Part shown: piece after piece, positions 9,100 through 17,687 of the stretch
How the letters are laid out: the number at the start of each line of letters is the position of its first letter
Numbering within the stretch: the first letter of the stretch is position 1
Assembly: GCA_902491515.1 (NCBI GenBank)
Contig: CABUIC010000012.1
Coordinates: 1 to 64,000, forward strand
Direction of reading: 5' to 3'
DNA from: an uncultured Porphyromonadaceae bacterium
GTDB lineage: Bacteria; Bacteroidota; Bacteroidia; Bacteroidales; Muribaculaceae
DNA: 64,000 nucleotides
Made by a program: the position numbers and the translations under genes
Notes under the pieces: model-generated
What the model saw: the letters and a program-made list of their open reading frames with translations, nothing else
Database searches by the model: none
What the model was told of the DNA's origin: nothing

Positions 9100-9438
9100 A
9101 TGTCATTTATAGGTCTTTTATTACTCATATTCATCATCTGGATGATTGTCGTGCCGCTGATAAAATTCGGCCTCGGCATCCACCGCGCACGCCGGAACTG
9201 GAACGACGCGATGAACCGCTTCCGCCAGGCCGCGGGCTACGGCAATCCCGCTGAAGGCGGAGCCTCCGGAACCCCCGGACGCAACCGACGCAAAAAGAAG
9301 AAAATCGGACGCGACACAGGCGAATACGTGGCCTTCGAGGAAATCGCCGTCGAAGAGCGGACGCGCACGGAAAAACCGGGCTCGACCGTCGTCACCGAAG
9401 AGCAGGTGACCGACGTGAGCTGGGAAGACATAAAATAG
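9100..9438 (+). CDS. DUF4834 family small membrane protein
   Basis: A 112-aa protein with one N-terminal membrane helix (about residues 3-22, rich in Leu and Ile) and a basic cytoplasmic tail with RNRRKKKKIGR at about 65-75, ending in a Glu/Thr-rich segment. This shape, and its position right after pssA, match DUF4834 proteins of Bacteroidales. No function is known for the family. The position suggests a link to membrane lipid synthesis, which is inference only. Confidence 0.7.
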   Translation: MSFIGLLLLIFIIWMIVVPLIKFGLGIHRARRNWNDAMNRFRQAAGYGNPAEGGASGTPGRNRRKKKKIGRDTGEYVAFEEIAVEERTRTEKPGSTVVTEEQVTDVSWEDIK

Positions 9439-9515
9439 GCGCCATCAAAGACTAAAAAGAAAAAAATTTAATAATATTTATTGCAAGAGGCGATTAAAAT
9501 ACGGAAATTTTTCAT

Positions 9516-9523
9516 TAATTTTG
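9516..9523 (+). promoter_or_regulatory. Candidate -7 element for gap
   Basis: TAATTTTG matches TAnnTTTG. No good -33 element is seen. The predicted leader is about 85 nt and holds a structured hairpin. Confidence 0.55.
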
Positions 9524-9525
9524 CA

Positions 9526-9556
9526 GCGGTAAAGGAGCGAAAGCTCCTGACTGCCG
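9526..9556 (+). other. Structured 5' leader hairpin of gap
   Basis: GGAGC-GAAA-GCTCC (9534-9547) is a 5-bp stem capped by a GNRA tetraloop. An outer GCGG/CCGC helix (9526-9529 with 9553-9556) encloses it across an internal loop. It may stabilise this probably highly expressed mRNA; no known riboswitch is recognised. Confidence 0.45.
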
Positions 9557-9613
9557 CAAAGACAAGCTAAAATACATAAACACAATAAGTTTCTTTTAAA
9601 TAACACAAGAATC

Positions 9614-10624
9614 ATGACAAAGATTGGTATCAATGGCTTTGGCCGCATCGGACGTTTCGTGTTCCGTGCCTCCACAAAGCGCGACGACATCGAAGTTGTT
9701 GCCATCAACGACCTCCTTCCCGTAGACTACATGGCTTACATGCTGAAGTACGACACGATGCACGGCAAGTTCGAAGGCACCGTCGACTACGACATGGAAA
9801 AGAGCGAGCTCATCGTCAACGGCAAGCACATCCGTGTGACCGCCTGCAAGAACCCCGCAGAAATCGCATGGGGCGAAGTCGGCGCAGAATACGTAGTTGA
9901 ATCCACCGGTCTCTTCCTCACCAAGGAGAAGGCACAGGCCCACATCGAAGCCGGCGCCAAGTACGTGGTTATGTCCGCTCCTTCCAAGGACGACACCCCC
10001 ATGTTCGTCTGCGGCGTTAACGACAAGACCTATGTAAAGGGCACTCAGTTCGTTTCCAACGCTTCCTGCACCACCAACTGCCTTGCTCCCATCGCCAAGG
10101 TGCTCAACGACAAGTTCGGCATCCTCGATGGCCTCATGACCACCGTACACTCCACCACCGCCACCCAGAAGACCGTAGACGGTCCCTCCATGAAGGACTG
10201 GCGCGGCGGCCGTGCCGCTTCCGGCAACATCATCCCCTCCTCCACCGGCGCCGCCAAGGCTGTAGGCAAGGTGATTCCCGCCCTCAACGGCAAGCTCACC
10301 GGCATGTCGATGCGTGTCCCCACCCTCGACGTTTCCGTTGTTGACCTCACCGTCAACCTCGCCAAGCCCGCTACCTACGACGAAATCTGCGCTGCCATGA
10401 AGGAAGCCTCCGAAGGCGAACTCAAGGGCATCCTCGGCTACACCGAAGACGCAGTCGTTTCCTCCGACTTCCTCGGCGACACCCGTACCTCCATCTTCGA
10501 CAAGAAGGCCGGCATCCAGCTGACCCCCACCTTCGTGAAGGTTGTTTCCTGGTACGACAACGAGATCGGCTACTCCAACAAGGTTCTCGACCTCATCGCC
10601 ACCATGGTGAAGATCAACGGCTAA
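9614..10624 (+). CDS. gap: Glyceraldehyde-3-phosphate dehydrogenase
   Basis: Catalyses the NAD-dependent oxidative phosphorylation step of glycolysis in the cytoplasm. GINGFGRIGR is the N-terminal nucleotide-binding loop, SNASCTTNCLAP holds the catalytic cysteine, and SWYDNEIGYSNKVLDL is the C-terminal signature. The 336-aa length is standard. Codon choice is very biased toward C-ending codons, as expected of a highly expressed gene. It has its own promoter, a structured leader and a strong terminator, so it is probably monocistronic. Confidence 0.98.
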   Translation: MTKIGINGFGRIGRFVFRASTKRDDIEVVAINDLLPVDYMAYMLKYDTMHGKFEGTVDYDMEKSELIVNGKHIRVTACKNPAEIAWGEVGAEYVVESTGLFLTKEKAQAHIEAGAKYVVMSAPSKDDTPMFVCGVNDKTYVKGTQFVSNASCTTNCLAPIAKVLNDKFGILDGLMTTVHSTTATQKTVDGPSMKDWRGGRAASGNIIPSSTGAAKAVGKVIPALNGKLTGMSMRVPTLDVSVVDLTVNLAKPATYDEICAAMKEASEGELKGILGYTEDAVVSSDFLGDTRTSIFDKKAGIQLTPTFVKVVSWYDNEIGYSNKVLDLIATMVKING

Positions 10625-10641
10625 TCCCCGACACACCCTAC

Positions 10642-10679
10642 AAAAAATCGCTTCCGGGCTCCCCGGAGGCGATTTTTTT
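10642..10679 (+). terminator. Rho-independent terminator of gap
   Basis: The stem AAATCGCTTCCGG pairs with CCGGAGGCGATTT with one G-U pair and is followed by a T run. The A tract upstream also allows function on the minus strand. Confidence 0.85.
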
Positions 10680-10747
10680 ATAGGTGATATAGGCCATATA
10701 GGCCTAATAAGCCCTATATGCCCCATAGGGCCTATAAGACCTATATG
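10680..10747 (-). repeat. Degenerate 9-nt tandem repeat, about 7-8 units
   Basis: Read on the minus strand, the segment divides exactly into 9-mers: CATATAGGT, CTTATAGGC, CCTATGGGG, CATATAGGG, CTTATTAGG, CCTATATGG, CCTATATCA and a partial unit. It lies between the convergent gap and GIN-domain genes. Confidence 0.7.
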
Positions 10748-10770
10748 AACCATTCCTGCCAATGCGTACA

Positions 10771-10804
10771 GCTCGGGGGCCTGACTCTCGTCGGGCCCCC
10801 GAGC
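10771..10804 (-). terminator. Hairpin downstream of the GIN-domain gene
   Basis: A perfect 11-bp stem (GCTCGGGGGCC with GGCCCCCGAGC) with a 12-nt loop in the convergent gap. Neither side has a good T run, so a terminator role for the leftward gene is tentative. Confidence 0.45.
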
Positions 10805-10836
10805 CTGTCTTTGGAAGCTATATATGTCTAATTAAT

Positions 10837-11592
10837 TCACTTGCTGTTACGTACCGTGCCCGACGAGGACTCGTGGATTTCCACGGAGCGGATGCAGCTC
10901 CTCACGGAAGCCGAGGACGAGGCGGATGCCGAACCGGTGCGGGCCCGCAGGTCGCCGGCCATTATTGTGGCGCTCGACGAGGCCTCCAAGTCAACGTTCG
11001 ACGCCTCGCCTGCAAGGCTGACATGCGCCGAAGAGCTTACATCAACAGAAACGCCGGAAGCGCGCAACGCAACCACTGTCACGCTCCCTGAAGAGGAACC
11101 CTCGATATCCACTCCGCGAGCCACGAGGGATGCGAAATTCACGGAGCCGGAGGACGATACGTCTATCTCCACGTCGCCCTCAGCGGAGTAGTCTCCCGAA
11201 ACGGTAACGGACGAGGCAGAAGAGGCATCGAAGTTCGTAACGGACGGGGCGCTGACGAATGCCCACAGCCGCGTGTCGTCGCCGCTGAAACTGAAATTCG
11301 CCATATTGTCTATGCCCACATAGAGAGTCTTGCCCTTGACGCTTACCTCCGCGAGCTCCATCACGTCCGACGGGCCGCGAAGCTCCACCTTGAAAACTGG
11401 TGCCTGCGTGTAGACAACCTTTACCGCATGGGAAGCATCGATGCCGCTGAAGCCCGTAAGCTCAAGAGCCTTCGACACAATCTCGCCGGAGGGCGACTCG
11501 GCCCGACTGAATATGGTTTTTCCGGAAGAGGAGGAGCATGAGCTCAGACTCAGAGCCGCCGTTGCGGCGAAAAGGGCTATTTTTGCGTTCAT
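10837..11592 (-). CDS. GIN-domain (DUF2807) putative auto-transporter adhesin head lipoprotein
   Basis: A 251-aa secreted protein. The N-terminus is a signal peptide ending in a lipobox (SLSSC at about residues 15-19). Residues about 45-245 are a repetitive beta-helix-like region with regular D-V-S-S-S-G/A-S-V units. The opening segment, TGFSGIDASHAVKVVYTQA, is typical of GIN-domain proteins common in Bacteroidales. The family is called an adhesin head but its role is not established. Serine content is very high in the second half. It is monocistronic and convergent with gap. Confidence 0.8.
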   Translation of the reverse strand: MNAKIALFAATAALSLSSCSSSSGKTIFSRAESPSGEIVSKALELTGFSGIDASHAVKVVYTQAPVFKVELRGPSDVMELAEVSVKGKTLYVGIDNMANFSFSGDDTRLWAFVSAPSVTNFDASSASSVTVSGDYSAEGDVEIDVSSSGSVNFASLVARGVDIEGSSSGSVTVVALRASGVSVDVSSSAHVSLAGEASNVDLEASSSATIMAGDLRARTGSASASSSASVRSCIRSVEIHESSSGTVRNSK

Positions 11593-11689
11593 TATACAGA
11601 TAGAATCAGATTGTTTCTGTATATAGGACGCAAAAAACGGAAAAAAGTTACAGTCCGGCCGAAAAAAAATAAAGCCGCCGGGTTATTTA

Positions 11690-14131
11690 TCAGGCCTCCT
11701 CCAGCCCGTAGTCGCCTGCTTCTTTTTTTACCACGGCCTGCAGTTCGGCGAGCGGGAGGGCTTTGCCGGAGGCATATTCCACGGTAGCCTCGGCGGGGTC
11801 GAGGGTAACGGTGGCTTTCACGCCGGGAATGGTATTGAGCGCGCGCTCCACGTGGGCGCGGCAGTGCTGGCACATCATGCCGGAAACTTTGTAAGTCTTT
11901 GTCATGGTCTTTACAGGATGCTTGATATTTATGAGTTTTTTCTTTTTCAGGAGGAGGGAATTGGTGACGACGCTCACGCTTGAGAAGGCCATCGCAGCGC
12001 CCGCTATCATCGGGTTGAGCAGAAAGCCGAAGGCCGGGTAAAGGACTCCGGCGGCAACGGGCACTCCTATTATATTATATATGAATGCCCAGAAAAGGTT
12101 CTGTCGGACGGTGCGCATCGTCAGTCGCGAGAGGCGCAGGGCCTGAGGAATCTTAGTGAGGTCTGCGGAGACGATGGTCATGTTCGCCACTTCCATCGCT
12201 ATGTCCGAGCCGGTGCCCATCGCGATAGAGAGGTCAGCGGCGGCAAGGGCCGCGGAGTCGTTGATGCCGTCGCCGGCCATTGCCACGACGTGGCCTTCCT
12301 TCCTCAGGCGCTCGACGAGAAGGGCCTTGTCGGCGGGAAGGGCGTCGGCGCGCACGTTTTCTATCCCGGCCTCGCGGGCCACGGCTTCCGCGGCGCGACG
12401 GTTATCGCCCGTAAGCATCCACACGGCTATTCCCGCGCGCCTCAGTTCGTCGACGGCCTCGACGGAGGTCTGCCTGACCGTGTCGGCGAGGCCGGCTACG
12501 GCGAGGGCGTCGGTGTCGGTGGAGAAGAAGACGAGGGTCTCTCCTCGCGCTTCCATCTTCTCAGCCTCGGCGTGCAGGAAATCCGAAATGCGAACGGCCT
12601 GGGTGCGGAGCAGTTTCATGCTCCCGGCATAGCAACGCACACCGTCGGCGATGCCCTCCACTCCGCTGCCGGGGAGGACGTTGAAGCCCTTGACGGACGC
12701 CTTTGGGGCGTCCTTGATATACTCGGCCACGGCCTCACCGAGCGGATGGCCCGAGGCGCCCTCCAGAGCGGCGAAAGCTCCGCGGTGGGCGGGGGTGTCG
12801 GCACCGACATCCCATACCATCGTCTTCACGCGCGGGCGTCCCTCGGTGATGGTTCCGGTCTTGTCGAGGAGCACGGTGTCGACCTTGCGGGCCGTCTCGA
12901 TGCTGTCGGCGTCCTTGACGAGAACGCCCATGGTGGCGGCACGGCCGATGCCGACCATAAGGGCCGTAGGCGTGGCGAGGCCGAGGGCGCAGGGGCAGGC
13001 TATGATGAGCACTGTCACGGCCGCGAGGAGCCCGTGGACGAGCGCCGCGCCGCTGTGGTCGAAAATCATCCATGCCGCGAAGCTCAGCAGGGCCGTGAGG
13101 ATAATTACGGGCACGAACACGGCGGCCACGCGGTCGACGAGCTTCTGCACCGGCGGTTTGGAGCCCTGGGCGGTCTCCACCATGCGGATGATGCGGGCAA
13201 GGAGAGTGTCGGTGCCGACGACGAGGGCGCGGTAGGTGAAGGAGCCCGTTCCGTTTACGGTGCCGGCGTAGACTTTCGCGCCCGGGCCCTTGTCCACGGG
13301 AATTGGCTCGCCGCTGAGCATGCTCTCGTCCACGAAAGAGTCGCCGGCGACGACGATGCCGTCCGTGGCGATACGGTCGCCTGCGCGGGCACGGAGGAGC
13401 ATTCCGGGGCGGATGTCCTCGATTTTAATCTGCGTCTCCCGGCCGTCTTCGCCGACCTCCAGAACCGTACTCGGCCTCAGGCCCATGAGCGAGCGGATTG
13501 CCGAGGAGGCATTGCGCTTTGCCCGCGCCTCAAGGGTGCGGCCAAGAAGGATGAAGGCTATAATCACGCCGGCCGCCTCGAAATAGACGTGCGGAGCGAT
13601 TCCCCGGGAGATCCAGAAGGAGGGGCATAACATCGTGAAGACGCTGAATATCCATGCGATGCCTGTAGATAGCGCCACGAGAGAGTCCATATTGGCCGAG
13701 CCGTGACGCAACTGGCGCCACGCTCCGATGAAGAAACGGCCGCCGAAACCGAAGAGAATCGCCGAAGCGAGCACAAGTGAGGCCCACTGAGCCCAGCGGT
13801 CGTGCATCCATATCATTCCGAGGGCTATCAGCGGCACGCAGAGCGCCGAGGCCCAGATTGTCCGTGTCCGCAGTCCGCGGTAGGTTTTCTCCGCCGCCGA
13901 TGCGGCCTCGGTCGAGGCGTCCTCGCCGGTCAGAAGGTCATATCCGGCGGAACACACAGCCGAGCGCAGCGCCTCGGGCGTCACGGCGCTGTCCATATCC
14001 ACCGACGCCTTGGCCGAGGCATAGTTAACCGCCGCTTTCCGCACGCCCGGCACTCCGGCCAGGGCCTTCTCGACCCGCGCGGCACACGCCGCGCAACTCA
14101 TTCCGGTAATAGGATAAACCGCCTGTCGCAT
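11690..14131 (-). CDS. copA: Copper-type P1B ATPase with metal-binding domains at both ends
   Basis: Exports monovalent copper (or silver) across the inner membrane. An N-terminal heavy-metal-associated domain has GMSCAAC (residues 9-15). The membrane metal site is CPC in IIACPCALGLATP, the phosphorylation site DKTGTITEG, the actuator loop MLSGEPIPV and the hinge GDGINDSAAL. A second heavy-metal-associated domain with GMMCQHC begins near residue 730, after a short linker containing an internal Met that looks like the start of a CopZ-type chaperone. The 813-aa length is explained by this extra domain. The gene starts 3 nt after the beta-propeller gene. Confidence 0.92.
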   Translation of the reverse strand: MRQAVYPITGMSCAACAARVEKALAGVPGVRKAAVNYASAKASVDMDSAVTPEALRSAVCSAGYDLLTGEDASTEAASAAEKTYRGLRTRTIWASALCVPLIALGMIWMHDRWAQWASLVLASAILFGFGGRFFIGAWRQLRHGSANMDSLVALSTGIAWIFSVFTMLCPSFWISRGIAPHVYFEAAGVIIAFILLGRTLEARAKRNASSAIRSLMGLRPSTVLEVGEDGRETQIKIEDIRPGMLLRARAGDRIATDGIVVAGDSFVDESMLSGEPIPVDKGPGAKVYAGTVNGTGSFTYRALVVGTDTLLARIIRMVETAQGSKPPVQKLVDRVAAVFVPVIILTALLSFAAWMIFDHSGAALVHGLLAAVTVLIIACPCALGLATPTALMVGIGRAATMGVLVKDADSIETARKVDTVLLDKTGTITEGRPRVKTMVWDVGADTPAHRGAFAALEGASGHPLGEAVAEYIKDAPKASVKGFNVLPGSGVEGIADGVRCYAGSMKLLRTQAVRISDFLHAEAEKMEARGETLVFFSTDTDALAVAGLADTVRQTSVEAVDELRRAGIAVWMLTGDNRRAAEAVAREAGIENVRADALPADKALLVERLRKEGHVVAMAGDGINDSAALAAADLSIAMGTGSDIAMEVANMTIVSADLTKIPQALRLSRLTMRTVRQNLFWAFIYNIIGVPVAAGVLYPAFGFLLNPMIAGAAMAFSSVSVVTNSLLLKKKKLINIKHPVKTMTKTYKVSGMMCQHCRAHVERALNTIPGVKATVTLDPAEATVEYASGKALPLAELQAVVKKEAGDYGLEEA

Positions 14132-14134
14132 ATA

Positions 14135-15229
14135 TCAGTCTGTCAATACGTTTAAGTCAATCAAAGCCACAGCAACCGGGCCGCTTGTCGCACCAAAAAT
14201 CCCCGCCGTTTCGTCTTTATCCACCTTCCTGAACAGCATACGCGCTTTCCGGTCGGCAATGTCGAGGAAGGGCATCATCTTGTAGCCTTCGATTTTAGGG
14301 TCATAAATGTCAGTCCGCCCCGTCGCCTCGTCGATACGCGCGAGATGCCAGTCCCTGTCAGTGGTTTGGAAAATGAACCATAGCTTGCCCTCGGCATCAC
14401 GCTGAAAAAATACTCCAAATGAAGCTTTCAGTAGCTCCGGACGCTTCGCATAGCCTGCAAAGGCGCTTATGCGGTCCTGAGTCACGGGATTCGACTGAAA
14501 AAGGCGAGGAACGGCGTTTTTGCCGAAATCGAGAACGAATTTCGGACGCACGCAGTCGGTTGTAACGGAGAAAACCGTGTCGCACACGGACTCCCAGTAG
14601 AGCACCTCGTGCTTGTCAGCCCACGCCAGATTGTTGCTCATCCATCCTGAAGTGATTTCACGTCCCGGAATGTCGCGCACAAAGGTCAGCGTCGAATCAT
14701 AGAGGCTGAAAACCGGATTAACCGGCGTTGTTTTATCTGTAAAGCGATTGAAACCTAAATAGCCGTTATAATCAGGCATTTCAAGGAAGTAATTCAGACA
14801 GAGAGGATGGCGGCCTTTGCCTTTGGGCTCAAAAGAAGTGGTCGAAATCAGCTTACCCTCACGGTCGAAGGCGCGTATTGCACTATTCGTCCAGTCGAAA
14901 GCCTTCAGTGTGTCGCCGTCGAACCACATCCGCGTAATCCACTCGCCCTTTGATGGATAGGAATACACTTCAAGGAAGTGCCCGTCGGAGGTCGAGAAGG
15001 CCTTGATATCATTTCCGGTCAAAATGATATACCGACCGTCCTTCGTGAGCATATTCTTTACTTCGCCTATCCGCGCGAGGTCGGAATTTTCAAGTGAAAG
15101 CAGACGCGAAGAATCGAGTGCGAAAGGCTTGCTTTCGCTTAAATTCATCTTATGAACAGCCGGTTCGGCAGCTGCGGCAAGTTCGGATGCGACGAAACAT
15201 AGAACCAAAGTGAACAATAGTTTTCTCAT
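14135..15229 (-). CDS. Secreted 6-bladed beta-propeller-like protein
   Basis: A 364-aa protein with a signal peptide (MRKLLFTLVLCFVASELAAA). The body has propeller-type blades: an early IGEVKNMLTKDGRYIILTG segment and later repeats around IRAFDREGKLI, FSLYDSTLTFV and LWFIFQTTDRDWHLARID. This resembles the Bacteroidales 6-bladed beta-propeller family, which has no known enzymatic activity. Its stop lies 3 nt before copA, so the two are probably co-transcribed. By eye its codon use is more A/T-rich than the flanking ATPase genes, which may mark later acquisition or simply low expression. Confidence 0.65.
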   Translation of the reverse strand: MRKLLFTLVLCFVASELAAAAEPAVHKMNLSESKPFALDSSRLLSLENSDLARIGEVKNMLTKDGRYIILTGNDIKAFSTSDGHFLEVYSYPSKGEWITRMWFDGDTLKAFDWTNSAIRAFDREGKLISTTSFEPKGKGRHPLCLNYFLEMPDYNGYLGFNRFTDKTTPVNPVFSLYDSTLTFVRDIPGREITSGWMSNNLAWADKHEVLYWESVCDTVFSVTTDCVRPKFVLDFGKNAVPRLFQSNPVTQDRISAFAGYAKRPELLKASFGVFFQRDAEGKLWFIFQTTDRDWHLARIDEATGRTDIYDPKIEGYKMMPFLDIADRKARMLFRKVDKDETAGIFGATSGPVAVALIDLNVLTD

Positions 15230-15292
15230 AAAACAAATAGAAGAAATGCGTTTATAACAAAATAACGCAAAAAAGTCCGGTCCGGTTCACAG

Positions 15293-15703
15293 TCACTTTG
15301 CCCTACATTCCGGACAGAGGCCTTTGATTACGAAGTTCGCTGAGCGGGCTTCGAAGCCTTCGGGGAGGGTGACGGGGGGAATGGAAAGCTCGTCGATACA
15401 GTATGTTCTCCCGCATGAGAGGCAATGGAAATGGGGATGGAGGTCGCTGTCGTGGTCCTCGCCGCAGTGGTGGCAAAGCTCGTATTTCACAGCTCCTGAA
15501 CCGTCATCTACGCTGTGCACAAGGCCCTTGGCACTGAAAAGCACAAGAGTGCGGCTTATGGACGAGCGGTCGACGGTTTCGAGCGTCCGTTCAAGGTCGA
15601 GCGATGACACGGGGCATCCCGCGGCGTCGATGGCACGTGCCACAAGGAGACGCACAGGCGTCGGCCTAATGCCCGCATGTTCTATCATTTCAGTTACATC
15701 CAT
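15293..15703 (-). CDS. Fur-family metal-responsive transcription regulator
   Basis: A 136-aa DNA-binding repressor/activator of the Fur/Zur/PerR group. An N-terminal winged helix (RPTPVRLLVARAI; SSISRTLVLF) precedes a dimer and metal domain. A structural Cys4 zinc site is visible as CLSCG and CPEC, and the HHCGEDHDSDLHPHFHC segment offers sensory ligands. The start at 15703 gives the family N-terminus MDVTEMIEHAGIRPTP; a longer frame would run into the upstream gene. It lies 11 nt after the zinc-type ATPase on the same strand. Zinc sensing (Zur-like) is inferred from that neighbour and from the palindrome in the shared promoter; the sensed metal is not proven. Confidence 0.85.
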   Translation of the reverse strand: MDVTEMIEHAGIRPTPVRLLVARAIDAAGCPVSSLDLERTLETVDRSSISRTLVLFSAKGLVHSVDDGSGAVKYELCHHCGEDHDSDLHPHFHCLSCGRTYCIDELSIPPVTLPEGFEARSANFVIKGLCPECRAK

Positions 15704-15714
15704 GCACAAAGTTA

Positions 15715-17628
15715 CTAATTTTTCCGCAAACGGAGGGCAAGGAGCGTGAACAATACAGTCAGGACGGTGATGCCCGTGTCGGCGAAGACTGCGGCCCATA
15801 GGGTTGCGAGGCCCATTGCGCCGAGGACCATCACGAGGAGTTTTACACCCACGGCAAATGAGACATTGAATGCCACTACGGAGCGGACACGGCGGGAAAG
15901 ACGAATTGCCGGGGCGAGGGGCTCGATGCCCTGGGCCGTCAGCACGGCCTCGGCGCTCTCCATCGCCAGATCGGTGCCTCCGGAGCCTATGGCCACGCCG
16001 ACCGTCGCTTCCGCGAGCGAGGGGGCGTCGTTGATGCCGTCGCCGACGAAAATCACGCGACGCCCGGCCTTCCGGGCCTCTTCTACGATTTTCTGCTTGT
16101 CCGCGGGATACAATCCGCCGCGGTAGCCGTCCGCACCGACGGCCTTCGCCACGGCGGCAACGGCCTCAGGGCGGTCGCCCGAAAGAATCTCTATATCCTT
16201 GGCTCCAAGGCGCTTCAAGTCAGCAAGGGCTTCGCGGACACCGGGCTTTACCGTGTCCTCCAGATAAATCGATCCAAGGTATTTGCCGACGAGGGCCACG
16301 CAGACCTCTGTCCGCGGGTCCGCCGAATCCGGCACCTCCACCCCCGCGGCCTTCAGCCTTTCCCGTGAGGCCACGAGCAGCTCGCCCTCGGCGCTCCGCG
16401 CGCTCATGCCGTGGGGCACAGTGCGGATATCGCCCACCTCGGGCAGGGTGAGACCTTCGGCCTTGCGTAGCACGGCCCGTGCCAGCGGGTGCGAGCTCTC
16501 TGCATCGACCGCCGCGGCCAGTGCGAGTACCCTGTCGGGCTCCACGCCTGAGGCCGGGAACACCTCGGCCACGCGGAAATCGCCCGTGGTCAGTGTGCCG
16601 GTCTTGTCGAGAAACAGGGTGTCACAGCCGCGGATGGCGTCGAGCCCCGAACTGCTCTTGAACAGTATCCCGCGGGCCGAAGCCGCGCCGATGGCGGCGA
16701 AAAAACTCAGGGGTATGCTGACAACGAGGGCGCAGGGGCACGAGCAGACGAGGAGCACCAGCGAGCGGTCGAGCCACATGCGCCAGTCGAAGGGGGCGCC
16801 GTGGACGGCGGCGAGTATGCCCGGAACAGCGAAGAGTAGGGCTGCCGCGAGCATCACGGCGGGGGTGTACCAGCGGGTGATACGCCTCAGCAGGGTTTCC
16901 GAGCGGGATTTTCGCGAAGCAGCACTCTCGATAAGCGCCAGGATGCGGCTCATCGTGCTTTCGGCGTAGGGTCTCGTAACGCGTATACGCACCGTGCGGT
17001 CGATGGCTATGGAGCCGGAGGGAACCTCGGCGCCGGGCGCCATCTCCACGGGAACACTCTCGCCCGTGAAGGCCGAGGTGTCGAAGCTCCGGGGCGCGTC
17101 GGCGAGGAGCACGCCGTCGAGGCCCACACGCTCGCCGGGCCTCACGCTTATGATTTCTCCCGGGAGCACCTTCTCCGGCTCGACAAGCCCGCGGCCCTCG
17201 ACCGTCACTTCGCGGGGAATGCGGTTCAAAAGGGCCATGATTCGGCGGCGGGAACGCTCCGTTGCCACGTTCTCGAGTTTTTCGCCTAAGGAATAAAACA
17301 GGAGGATTGCCACGCCCTCCGGGTATTCCCCGATTGCGAAGGCGCCGACGCAGGCCAGCACCATCAGCGAGAATTCATTGAAAAAATCCCCACGGCGCCA
17401 TTCGCCGAAGGTCTCGCGAAGAATGGGAACGCCCACCGGAAGAAGGGCCACGGCGTAAGCGACAGGAGCTGCCACACCGCCGAGGACTCCCAGATGCGAG
17501 CAGAGCGCGCACAGCAGGAGAAGGGCGAGGCAGGCGCTCTCGCGGAGCCAGAGTCTGAGGCCGTGGCCGTGGAAACGGTGGGTGTGGTGGCATTCGCCAC
17601 CGCCGCAGTGCTTATGTCCGGTACTCAT
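15715..17628 (-). CDS. Zinc/cadmium/lead-type P1B ATPase
   Basis: Exports divalent soft metals across the inner membrane. The N-terminus is short and rich in His and Cys (HKHCGGGECHHTHRFHGHG) in place of a full metal-binding domain. The membrane metal site is CPC in CSCPCALVVSIPLSF, typical of the ZntA/CadA group, and the last helix has the matching Asp in FADTG. Phosphorylation site DKTGTLTTG, actuator FTGESVPVE and hinge GDGINDAPSL are intact. The length is 637 aa. It forms a two-gene operon with the Fur-family regulator just downstream, behind a promoter that overlaps a 7-1-7 palindrome. Confidence 0.93.
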   Translation of the reverse strand: MSTGHKHCGGGECHHTHRFHGHGLRLWLRESACLALLLLCALCSHLGVLGGVAAPVAYAVALLPVGVPILRETFGEWRRGDFFNEFSLMVLACVGAFAIGEYPEGVAILLFYSLGEKLENVATERSRRRIMALLNRIPREVTVEGRGLVEPEKVLPGEIISVRPGERVGLDGVLLADAPRSFDTSAFTGESVPVEMAPGAEVPSGSIAIDRTVRIRVTRPYAESTMSRILALIESAASRKSRSETLLRRITRWYTPAVMLAAALLFAVPGILAAVHGAPFDWRMWLDRSLVLLVCSCPCALVVSIPLSFFAAIGAASARGILFKSSSGLDAIRGCDTLFLDKTGTLTTGDFRVAEVFPASGVEPDRVLALAAAVDAESSHPLARAVLRKAEGLTLPEVGDIRTVPHGMSARSAEGELLVASRERLKAAGVEVPDSADPRTEVCVALVGKYLGSIYLEDTVKPGVREALADLKRLGAKDIEILSGDRPEAVAAVAKAVGADGYRGGLYPADKQKIVEEARKAGRRVIFVGDGINDAPSLAEATVGVAIGSGGTDLAMESAEAVLTAQGIEPLAPAIRLSRRVRSVVAFNVSFAVGVKLLVMVLGAMGLATLWAAVFADTGITVLTVLFTLLALRLRKN

Positions 17629-17667
17629 ATATAATACAATTATCAGAATGGCTTATAAAGTTCATGA

Positions 17668-17675
17668 CAAAATTA
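17668..17675 (-). promoter_or_regulatory. Candidate -7 element for the zinc ATPase operon
   Basis: Reads TAATTTTG on the minus strand, matching TAnnTTTG. It lies about 40 nt before the ATPase start. The -33 region falls at about 17695-17700, inside the palindrome. Confidence 0.6.
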
Positions 17676-17687
17676 CATCCAAAGTCG

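Noticed and set aside
9596..10762. 388-codon minus-strand frame beginning with an x-I-G peptide repeat
   Set aside because: The repeat is the translated 9-nt tandem repeat and the rest is antisense to gap.
15704..15799. Upstream extension of the Fur-family gene by 32 codons
   Set aside because: It would overlap the zinc ATPase end and precedes the conserved family N-terminus; start at 15703 is preferred.
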